Shown: positions 1 through 5,488 of the stretch, piece after piece
How the letters are laid out: each line of letters opens with the position of its first letter
Position numbering within the stretch: the first letter of the stretch is position 1
Origin: Clostridium sp. CAG:413
Lineage (GTDB): Bacteria > Bacillota > Clostridia > Oscillospirales > Acutalibacteraceae
DNA: 5,488 nucleotides
Assembly (NCBI GenBank): GCA_000431775.1
Contig: FR888236.1
Span: forward strand, 10,466 to 15,953
Direction of reading: 5' to 3'
Translations under genes and position numbers: made by a program
The notes under the pieces: generated by a model
The model's database searches: none
What the model was told of the DNA's origin: nothing
The model's input: the letters and a program-made list of their open reading frames with translations, nothing else

Positions 1-305
1 CTTTGAAGCTGCGCCCGCCGATAAGTGCCGATGAAGCGCGCCGAATAGTTACTGCTCCGCCCATGCCCGATTGGGAGAGCGACGACCGCTTGCGACGGGA
101 GGAATTCTTTCGCATTTTACACAGCGGGAGCTGCGCCGAGGTGGTCTCGATGGTCAAACTCATCTGCCGCCGTAAGCGTGAGGTCAAAAAGCTGCGAGCC
201 GCTGACGAACGCTCGTTAAGCGACGGCAAAGGGCTTGTCGCCGGGGAGCTTGCCTATGCTCTCGGCATAACAAAAGACGAAGCGATAAAAGCCATAACCG
301 ACTGA
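1..305 (+). CDS. carD: CarD-family transcriptional regulator, C-terminal part (5' end cut by window)
   Basis: The visible 100 residues match the C-terminal helical DNA-binding half of CarD/CdnL regulators. These bind RNA polymerase beta through an N-terminal Tudor-like (TRCF-RID) domain and stabilise the open promoter complex. Seen here: the linker 'LRPPISADEA', then a Trp at visible residue 24 (bases 72-74) at the place where CarD proteins carry the Trp that wedges into the upstream edge of the transcription bubble. Next come a basic helix rich in Arg and Lys (about residues 50-66) and the family ending 'GELAYALGI' followed by an acidic helix. CarD proteins are usually about 160-170 residues, so roughly 60 N-terminal residues lie outside the window. 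The TTG at base 3 is an internal Leu codon, not a start. The gene converges on murD2 and ends about 180 bases before the shared terminator. The family call is firm; the regulon cannot be judged. Confidence 0.85.
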   Translation, partial: LKLRPPISADEARRIVTAPPMPDWESDDRLRREEFFRILHSGSCAEVVSMVKLICRRKREVKKLRAADERSLSDGKGLVAGELAYALGITKDEAIKAITD

Positions 306-484
306 AATGATGAGCATTACATAAACCGCGCGAATTAAAAGCGGCGGTACGGCGTTGTTACGATTCGTCACATTCCACAAAAACCGCACTTGAAATTTTA
401 CGCTTGCACCGTGTTACTTTTTCATCTTGAAAAAGACTGTATACACATAAGGCGAAGAACGGTAATCTATCCGTCAAACAAGTG
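306..484. other. Gene-free stretch between carD and the shared terminator
   Basis: No coding region with a ribosome binding site was found on either strand. It is more AT-rich than its neighbours. It holds one clear inverted repeat (417-435) and a weak four-base stem, ACGG/CCGT, at 459-474. A TATACA at 440-445 resembles a -10 element but has no convincing -35 at normal spacing. It may simply be a long 3' untranslated region of carD, or it may contain the promoter of a short RNA ending at the terminator at 485-525. Confidence 0.5.
417..435. repeat. Perfect 8-bp AT-rich inverted repeat
   Basis: CTTTTTCA and TGAAAAAG are exact reverse complements separated by TCT. As RNA this would be a weak hairpin with a three-base loop. 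As DNA it could be a binding site for a dimeric protein. There is no T-tract directly after it, so it is not a normal intrinsic terminator. Function unknown. Confidence 0.5.
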
Positions 485-525
485 AAAAAGCATCCGCACA
501 TCAAAGCGCGGATGCTTGATTTTTT
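485..525. terminator. Bidirectional Rho-independent terminator between carD and murD2
   Basis: The arms AAGCATCCGC (488-497) and GCGGATGCTT (508-517) form a perfect 10-bp stem with a 10-base loop. On the plus strand the stem is followed by GA and six T (520-525). On the minus strand the five A at 485-489 give a run of five U, two of them within the stem. It can therefore end both the rightward carD transcript and the leftward murL-murD2 transcript. The plus-strand T-run overlaps the murD2 stop codon (524-526), so the murD2 stop lies right at the base of the hairpin. Confidence 0.9.
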
Positions 526-1825
526 ATTCGTGATTTTTTACGAGATCCTTGAAGTGCTTGCCCTTATGCTCAAAATCCTTGTAGACGTTGTAGCTCGAGG
601 CCGCCGGGGACATCAGGCAGGTCATGCCCTGCTTGGTGCAGCGGAAGGCGGCGTCCACCGCCTGCTCCATATCCTCGACGATGATTATATTTTTGCGGCA
701 GCCGTGCTCCCGCATCTCGGCGCACAGGCGGCAGCCCGTGTCGGGCAGGCCGATGAGGTTGCTCACGGCGCTCCCCTCAAGGAAGCTGACGAAGCCCGAG
801 TAATCAATTCCCCTGTCCATGCCGCCGAAGATGAGCGTGTCCACATCTCCGAGGGCTTCAACGGCGCACTGCACCGCCTGCGGAATCGTAGCGATCGAGT
901 CGTTGACGAATTTGATGCCGCCGTATTCGCCGACCGGCTCCATGCGGTTCTCAATGCCGCCGAAATCCTTTATCGCCGAGACGATGGCTTCATCGCCGAT
1001 GCCGAGGCACCTTGCGGCGGCTGCGGCAAGGCAGACATTCTGTTTGTTGTGCCTGCCCCTAAGCCTGTCGTTGGAGGCGGCCGCGGCGAGAATTTCGCCG
1101 TCCTCAGCCCCTCCGTCGGAGCAGACCTTGATGACGGTCGGTATAACGAGCGAGAAGTCAAAATATTTATCGAGATCCTGCTGAGCGTTGCAGATGAAAT
1201 AATCGCAGCCGACCTGGTGGCGGATTATATTCATCTTTGCGGCGACATAGCCCTCAAAGCCGTTGTAGTGGTCAAGGTGCTCGGGATAAATATTAGTCAT
1301 AACCGCCACATGGGGCGAGGCGGTCGTGAACTCAAGCTGATGCGCCGACATCTCAATGACCGCTATCTCCGGTTCGCCGCTCTCGAGCCTGTCGAGCACG
1401 GGAATGCCGATATTGCCGATGAGGCAGGCGGTCTTGCCCGACTTTTTGACCATCTGATAAATGAGAGTCGAGGTGGTCGTCTTGCCCTTGGTGCCCGTCA
1501 CGCCGACGCAGGTACACTGCGAGAAGCGCAGGAAAAGATCCGTCTGGCAGGTGACCTCCACGCCCTCGGGCACGGTCACGTCACGGAACGAAATGCCCGG
1601 AGTTTTGATAACGAGGTCATAATCCTTCATCGCGTCGAAGTAGCAGTCGCCGCCGTAGAGGGTCACGTTGCTGTCATGCAGGTCGATATCGCGCCTGTCG
1701 CCTATGCCCAGATGCTTATCGGGCAGGTGGCGGCGGATCATATCGTAGGTCGAGCGCCCCTCCCTGCCGAAGCCGAGGATGAGCACGCGCCTCTCTCTGA
1801 GATATTCAATCAATTGCCGAAACAT
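524..1825 (-). CDS. murD2: UDP-N-acetylmuramoyl-L-alanine--glutamate ligase, probably the L-glutamate-adding MurD2 type
   Basis: A cytoplasmic Mur ligase of 433 residues, close to the usual MurD length, joining glutamate to UDP-MurNAc-L-Ala with ATP. Domain 1 has the nucleotide-binding turn 'GFGREGRST' (18-26). Domain 2 has the P-loop 'GVTGTKGKTTT' (108-118), 'EMSAHQLE' (158-165), 'PEHLDHY' (181-187) and the 'AAKMNI' lysine (K197), which aligns with the carbamylated lysine of Mur ligases. Domain 3 has 'GRHNKQN' (257-263), 'NDSIATIP' (308-315), 'GGMDRGIDY' (334-342) and 'SPAASS' (406-411). Canonical MurD, which uses D-Glu, has NDSKATN and GGDGKG; here the first Lys is Ile311 and the second is Arg338. 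With the MurL neighbour this points to MurD2, which uses L-Glu. The ATG at 1823-1825 lies inside murL (20-base overlap), with AGGGAG at 1836-1841 upstream, so translational coupling is likely. Ligase call near certain; MurD2 subtype inferred. Confidence 0.85.
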   Translation of the reverse strand: MFRQLIEYLRERRVLILGFGREGRSTYDMIRRHLPDKHLGIGDRRDIDLHDSNVTLYGGDCYFDAMKDYDLVIKTPGISFRDVTVPEGVEVTCQTDLFLRFSQCTCVGVTGTKGKTTTSTLIYQMVKKSGKTACLIGNIGIPVLDRLESGEPEIAVIEMSAHQLEFTTASPHVAVMTNIYPEHLDHYNGFEGYVAAKMNIIRHQVGCDYFICNAQQDLDKYFDFSLVIPTVIKVCSDGGAEDGEILAAAASNDRLRGRHNKQNVCLAAAAARCLGIGDEAIVSAIKDFGGIENRMEPVGEYGGIKFVNDSIATIPQAVQCAVEALGDVDTLIFGGMDRGIDYSGFVSFLEGSAVSNLIGLPDTGCRLCAEMREHGCRKNIIIVEDMEQAVDAAFRCTKQGMTCLMSPAASSYNVYKDFEHKGKHFKDLVKNHE

Positions 1826-3176
1826 ATTTATACATCTCCCTGACCGCCGGCAGGAATTCGCTGCCGACTGAGTTAACTTCGTTATATTCGCCGAAAAGCG
1901 CCCTCAGCTCGCAACTCGTGACGGGTGTGCGGCGTTTTTCGTATTCCGCAAGCAGATAAGGCTTCTCACCGCCGCCGAAGCGCCGCAAAGTCAGCTCCAG
2001 CATGGCGCAGACCTCCCGAGCCGTGCCGACGCATTCAAAGGGCTTGACTCCCGAGAAGCCGCAAAGCCCCTCAAAGTCGGCGAGCAGGTCTGCCTTGTCG
2101 AGCATATCGCAGCCGAACGCCTCTATCAACTCCCCGCGCTCCACAAAGGGCGAGAGCATTATGAAAACAAAGAGGCACTTGGCGCAGTTGCAGCACCATA
2201 CATTTTTTTTGCTGCCCGCGTTGCAGGAGCGGAAAACCTTGAGATATTGCGGGCAGGCGGCGAATTTCTTGGCTATCTGAGCCTCGTTGAACGGGCGCAG
2301 CAGGCTGAAATACCGTATCGGCAACCCGAAATACCCGTCGGAGAAATCCCTGAAATCCTTCTCGAATTCATAAGATTTGGAGTATTGATGATTGACCCCC
2401 GTGCCGCCGATGTTGGCTTCATTCGCGCTCGATTCATTGGAGAGGGCGATATTCTCCGCCCCGATGAGATACGCGCAGTAGTAACTAAGGAAGGCGACTA
2501 TCGCCGAGAACGGCGTGTGACCATTCAGGTAGCCCCTGCGGTTAAGCTCCAACAAATTCGGGTCGATGGTGCGGTAGGTTTTTATTATCCTGCTCTCGTC
2601 ATAGCCCGCCGCAAGCACGCACTGAGTCCTTGCCGGCTGGTCGTTGACGGTGAAGAACATATTTTTGTTGCGGAAGCCCGAGAGCAATTCGGTGGTAACG
2701 GCGCTGTCTTTACCGCCGCCGACGGGTATGATATTCAGCCCCGCCGAGACGAAGTCACCGCCGCCGGGGAGCGCCTCGCCCTCGCAAACTATATTTACGA
2801 ACGAATCAAGCTCGGTCGTGATGCCGTTGCGGTAAAAGAATTCGCCGAGCCCGCTGAACCAGAGCTTTTTGAACCAAAGGATATCCTCGCCGCTCAGGCT
2901 GCCGCAGAGCACCCGCACCGTCGGCGGACAAGCGGCTTTCCAATAGCTGACCGCCTCCGCCATGCCGAGACAGAAGGCTATCCGCCGCGCGGCGGGCGAA
3001 TCAAAGGCGTTAATGATATTCAGATTATCCGTTTTTATCCGCGTGGTCGGTGTAAAGATCGTTTTGCCGAGCGAGAAGCGAAAGTTGAGAGTTATCTCGC
3101 CCTCTTTGCCGGTGAGAGAGAAGCTCTCATAGAGAAATTCGGGGTTCTCTTTCCTCAGCGATTCAAAATCAGCCAT
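1806..3176 (-). CDS. murL: UDP-N-acetyl-alpha-D-muramoyl-L-alanyl-L-glutamate epimerase (MurL)
   Basis: MurL inverts the terminal L-Glu of UDP-MurNAc-L-Ala-L-Glu to D-Glu using ATP and Mg2+, replacing the MurI/MurD route to D-Glu in peptidoglycan. This 456-residue protein shows features I recognise from the family: 'SYWKAACPP' (77-85), 'GLGEFFYRNG' (109-118), 'PVGGGKDSAV' (151-160), 'LNGHTPFSA' (217-225), 'SNESSANEAN' (246-255), 'VNHQYSKSYEFE' (261-272), 'YFSLLRPFNEAQIA' (289-302) and a Cys cluster at C318, C328, C329, C331 and C334. The GGGKDS loop resembles the pyrophosphate loop of PP-loop ATPases, which fits activation of the glutamate carboxylate by adenylation. The ATG at 3174-3176 follows GGAGGT with a 7-base gap. 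It is the first gene after the promoter and overlaps murD2. Such proteins are often annotated as hypothetical. The call rests on remembered motifs and gene context, not on an alignment. Confidence 0.82.
   Translation of the reverse strand: MADFESLRKENPEFLYESFSLTGKEGEITLNFRFSLGKTIFTPTTRIKTDNLNIINAFDSPAARRIAFCLGMAEAVSYWKAACPPTVRVLCGSLSGEDILWFKKLWFSGLGEFFYRNGITTELDSFVNIVCEGEALPGGGDFVSAGLNIIPVGGGKDSAVTTELLSGFRNKNMFFTVNDQPARTQCVLAAGYDESRIIKTYRTIDPNLLELNRRGYLNGHTPFSAIVAFLSYYCAYLIGAENIALSNESSANEANIGGTGVNHQYSKSYEFEKDFRDFSDGYFGLPIRYFSLLRPFNEAQIAKKFAACPQYLKVFRSCNAGSKKNVWCCNCAKCLFVFIMLSPFVERGELIEAFGCDMLDKADLLADFEGLCGFSGVKPFECVGTAREVCAMLELTLRRFGGGEKPYLLAEYEKRRTPVTSCELRALFGEYNEVNSVGSEFLPAVREMYKYVSAID
1836..1841 (-). 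promoter_or_regulatory. Ribosome binding site of murD2, inside murL
   Basis: AGGGAG on the minus strand lies 10 bases before the murD2 ATG, within the last codons of murL. It supports the start at 1823-1825 and means ribosomes finishing murL pass directly over the murD2 start. The nearer ATG at 1833-1835 is in the murL frame and is an internal Met. Confidence 0.7.
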
Positions 3177-3182
3177 TTGGTG

Positions 3183-3188
3183 ACCTCC
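3183..3188 (-). promoter_or_regulatory. Ribosome binding site of murL
   Basis: GGAGGT, a near-perfect Shine-Dalgarno sequence, lies 7 bases before the ATG of murL and fixes that start. Confidence 0.85.
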
Positions 3189-3207
3189 AAAATTAACCTT
3201 TGATTAT

Positions 3208-3236
3208 ATTATATCAAATCGGCGGGCGGTATTCAA
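3208..3236 (-). promoter_or_regulatory. Housekeeping-sigma promoter of murL-murD2
   Basis: On the minus strand, TTGAAT (3231-3236) and TATAAT (3208-3213) are separated by exactly 17 bases. The -10 is perfect and the -35 matches four of six. A second TATAAT overlaps it 5 bases downstream. Transcription should start near 3200, giving a leader of about 25 bases that holds only the ribosome binding site. A nine-base repeat, TCGGCGGGC (3219-3227 and 3241-3249), flanks the -35. Confidence 0.8.
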
Positions 3237-3291
3237 GTGGTCGGCGGGCAAATCAAACTATGTTTATCGGTGTTCGCCCGCGCAGGCGCGC

Positions 3292-3322
3292 AAAAAAACA
3301 GGTCTGCCGTGTGACAGACCTG
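3292..3322 (-). terminator. Rho-independent terminator of the 60-residue peptide gene
   Basis: Read on the minus strand, CAGGTCTGTC and GGCAGACCTG form a 10-bp stem (one G-U pair) with loop ACAC (hairpin 3299-3322), followed by seven T (3292-3298). It lies 18 bases after the stop of the small gene and upstream of the murL promoter, so it separates the two transcripts. There is no T-run on the plus strand, so it works in one direction only. Confidence 0.92.
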
Positions 3323-3340
3323 CCCAAAAATGCTTTTTGA

Positions 3341-3523
3341 TTAGAAGCCGAACTTTCCTTCAAGCCATGCGGTAACTATCTCCCAGATAGGATTCCAGAT
3401 TGCGCTGAACTTGGTGAGCAGGTCACCGAGAAAGTCGAAATCGAGAGCCTTGAGGTCAAGATTTGCCAAAGACTTGATGAAGGTAAGAATGAGCGCCTGA
3501 ATGCCTTCGGTGTTGATATCCAT
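3341..3523 (-). CDS. Small acidic Trp/Phe-rich peptide of unknown function (60 residues)
   Basis: I do not recognise this protein. It has 60 residues, with 8 Asp/Glu against 4 Lys, no Cys, Arg or His, and three Trp (43, 47, 53) in its C-terminal third; it ends in 'GKFGF'. Hydrophobic residues recur every three to four positions from residue 8 to 54, suggesting two amphipathic helices split around 'WNP' (43-45). There is no long enough hydrophobic run for a normal transmembrane segment and no basic N-terminus for a signal peptide. The gene is clearly real: AAAGGGGG lies 7 bases before the ATG, a perfect promoter stands upstream and a strong terminator follows 18 bases after the stop. All four Lys codons are AAG, all four Thr codons ACC and five of six Phe codons TTC, a bias typical of highly expressed genes. 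It could be a surface-active or membrane-associated peptide, but that is a guess. Confidence 0.8.
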   Translation of the reverse strand: MDINTEGIQALILTFIKSLANLDLKALDFDFLGDLLTKFSAIWNPIWEIVTAWLEGKFGF

Positions 3524-3530
3524 GATTTAT

Positions 3531-3538
3531 CCCCCTTT
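3531..3538 (-). promoter_or_regulatory. Ribosome binding site of the small peptide gene
   Basis: AAAGGGGG on the minus strand lies 7 bases before the ATG at 3521-3523. It is the main evidence that this short reading frame is translated. Confidence 0.8.
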
Positions 3539-3600
3539 AATTATTTCTGCTTGCCCGCCGAAGCCGAATGCCCCGACGGATTACGGCAGTTTACGGTCAT

Positions 3601-3629
3601 ATTATAACCTATTTTCTGCAATATGTCAA
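3601..3629 (-). promoter_or_regulatory. Perfect-consensus housekeeping promoter of the small peptide gene
   Basis: On the minus strand, TTGACA (3624-3629) and TATAAT (3601-3606) are both exact consensus, with a 17-base spacer. Transcription should start near 3594, leaving a leader of about 70 bases before the peptide ATG. The -35 overlaps the stop codon of the upstream phosphoesterase gene (3626-3628). Two copies of TTACGG (3581-3586 and 3591-3596 on the plus strand) lie 10 bases apart around the expected start point. Confidence 0.9.
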
Positions 3630-4546
3630 GCCACAACATATTGGGGCTGTGCGGCGAGGTCAATACTGACTGCAAGGTCGTCGAGCCATTCGCCCGTCAG
3701 ATAATTCCTCGGGCGCAGCTCCGCCTTGCCGCCGTATACCTCGACCTGATAGCCGACTCCCGTGTCTTCGGAGGAGAGGAGGCAGGGCACGTCGATGAAG
3801 GTTACGCCGTCCTTGCTGCCGACGCTGACGGAGTCTATCGGGTTGTGAATATGCCCCGAAAAGTAGAATACGTTTTTGTGGCTTGTGAGGATATTATACA
3901 CATCTGCGCTCTGCTCGCCTATCGTGCCCTCCGGCCACTCTCTTGCGACCGTGCCCTTAAGCGGGAAATGGCAGAATACAAAGGCGGGCTTGCCGCTTGC
4001 GTCCGCCTCTGTCAGGCGGGCGTCGAGCCATTCGAGCTGCTCGGGCGAAATATACGCCTGAATGCCCTTATCCGCCTCGGAGCCGAGGACTATGAAGCTG
4101 TAGCCGTTGATAACCTTCGAATAATAGGTCTTGTCGAGCTTCTTGCCCGCAAGCAAGCCGGCAAAGAATTTGAATTTCGCGCTGCCCCTGTCATAGCCGT
4201 TCTCGGCTGTGAATATCTCGTGATTGCCCATTGCCTCAAGGATATTGCGGGCGTTGCAAAACAGCTTGAGCTGCATGAAAAGGAAGCTGTGCTCGATGAA
4301 TTGACCGTTCATGGTGTTGTCCCCGAGCAGCACCAGAGCGTCGTTCCTGTGCTGAGCGCCGCTGATATCCATAAGTATCTTCGGGAACTGCTTAAATCTG
4401 TCGTTGTTGTTGCCCTCCATATGGACGTCCGAGATAACGGCGAACGAGAGGTCGGTATCCTTATAAAGAGGCTCGTAGGTGGGCGGATAAATATTGAATA
4501 CCGCCGCGATAACAAAGGTCATTATGAGTGATATCAATTCTTTCAT
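3626..4546 (-). CDS. Calcineurin-like metallophosphoesterase with N-terminal signal or membrane anchor
   Basis: A 306-residue protein with the full set of two-metal phosphoesterase motifs: 'SDVH' (39-42), 'GDN' (75-77), 'GNHE' (107-110), the single His in 'CHFP' (193) and 'GHIH' (231-234). The N-terminus begins with 'MKEL', then a hydrophobic run to about residue 17 and 'NIYPP', which looks like a signal peptide or signal anchor, so the catalytic domain probably acts outside the membrane. The substrate cannot be told; relatives hydrolyse phosphomonoesters, phosphodiesters or nucleotides. I chose the ATG at 4544-4546 because AAAGGAG lies 6 bases upstream. An in-frame ATG at 4571-4573 would add nine residues, including two Cys, overlap hflX and place polar residues ahead of the signal. 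The gene begins 19 bases after hflX and probably shares its transcript. No terminator follows; the next promoter overlaps its stop. Confidence 0.87.
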   Translation of the reverse strand: MKELISLIMTFVIAAVFNIYPPTYEPLYKDTDLSFAVISDVHMEGNNNDRFKQFPKILMDISGAQHRNDALVLLGDNTMNGQFIEHSFLFMQLKLFCNARNILEAMGNHEIFTAENGYDRGSAKFKFFAGLLAGKKLDKTYYSKVINGYSFIVLGSEADKGIQAYISPEQLEWLDARLTEADASGKPAFVFCHFPLKGTVAREWPEGTIGEQSADVYNILTSHKNVFYFSGHIHNPIDSVSVGSKDGVTFIDVPCLLSSEDTGVGYQVEVYGGKAELRPRNYLTGEWLDDLAVSIDLAAQPQYVVA

Positions 4547-4552
4547 GTCGTT

Positions 4553-4559
4553 CTCCTTT
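4553..4559 (-). promoter_or_regulatory. Ribosome binding site deciding the phosphoesterase start
   Basis: AAAGGAG on the minus strand lies 6 bases before the ATG at 4544-4546, in the short gap after hflX. No comparable site precedes the in-frame ATG at 4571-4573, so the shorter protein is preferred. Confidence 0.8.
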
Positions 4560-4565
4560 CTGCAA

Positions 4566-5488
<923 letters not shown>

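Noticed and set aside
3..5. TTG as the start of the carD-like gene
   Set aside because: The product would lack the RNA-polymerase-binding domain found in all CarD proteins. The gene is cut by the window edge instead.
390..418. Possible plus-strand promoter beginning TTGAAA at 390-395
   Set aside because: At a 17-base spacing the -10 would read GTTACT, which is a poor match.
482..1843. Long plus-strand reading frame (453 codons) opposite murD2
   Set aside because: It begins in the terminator hairpin, has no ribosome binding site or family motifs, and lies opposite a clear Mur ligase. It is a mirror effect of GC-rich codons.
2247..3203. Plus-strand reading frame (318 codons) opposite murL
   Set aside because: No start signal or recognisable motif. 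The minus-strand frame has a promoter, ribosome binding site and MurL features.
3278..3291. GC-rich palindrome-like run after the small-gene terminator
   Set aside because: The possible stem is very short with almost no loop, and nothing around it suggests a function.
3481..3523. Relation of the 60-residue peptide to staphylococcal beta-type phenol-soluble modulins
   Set aside because: Both are short, acidic and amphipathic and end in a similar 'FGF', but I see no alignable similarity elsewhere. Too weak to name.
3623..4531. Plus-strand reading frame (302 codons) opposite the phosphoesterase gene
   Set aside because: The minus strand carries all metal-binding motifs of a phosphoesterase, while this frame shows none and has no ribosome binding site.

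Overview
The window reads like a stretch of chromosome from a moderately GC-rich Firmicute, most likely an uncultured or gut-type member of the Clostridia. The evidence is the CarD-type regulator with its Firmicute-like C-terminal half, purine-rich Shine-Dalgarno sites before every complete gene, consensus housekeeping promoters, and the HflX sequence style. The taxon is an inference, since no rRNA or other marker is present. No phage, insertion sequence, CRISPR array or tRNA was seen.

Layout from left to right: the 3' part of a carD-like gene on the plus strand (1-305); a gene-free stretch of about 180 bases holding an AT-rich inverted repeat; a bidirectional terminator (485-525) shared with the convergent minus-strand genes; murD2 (524-1825) and murL (1806-3176), overlapping by 20 bases and read from a recognisable promoter at 3208-3236; a terminator (3292-3322) that ends the transcript of a 60-residue peptide gene (3341-3523), itself read from a perfect-consensus promoter at 3601-3629; an exported or membrane-anchored metallophosphoesterase gene (3626-4546); and the 3' two thirds of hflX (4566-5488, start outside the window). 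All genes except carD are on the minus strand.

The main point of interest is the murL-murD2 pair. In the usual peptidoglycan pathway MurI makes D-glutamate and MurD adds it to UDP-MurNAc-L-Ala. In the alternative route described in Xanthomonas oryzae, MurD2 adds L-glutamate and MurL, an ATP-dependent epimerase, then inverts that residue. Here a protein with MurL family features overlaps a MurD-like ligase that lacks the canonical lysine of the NDSKATN motif, so the two look like a translationally coupled module of this alternative route in a probable Firmicute.

The second point is the 60-residue acidic, Trp- and Phe-rich peptide. It has a perfect promoter, strong ribosome binding site, biased codons and its own terminator, so it is probably an abundant single-gene product of unknown function. 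HflX (ribosome-associated GTPase) and the phosphoesterase are 19 bases apart and probably share a transcript.
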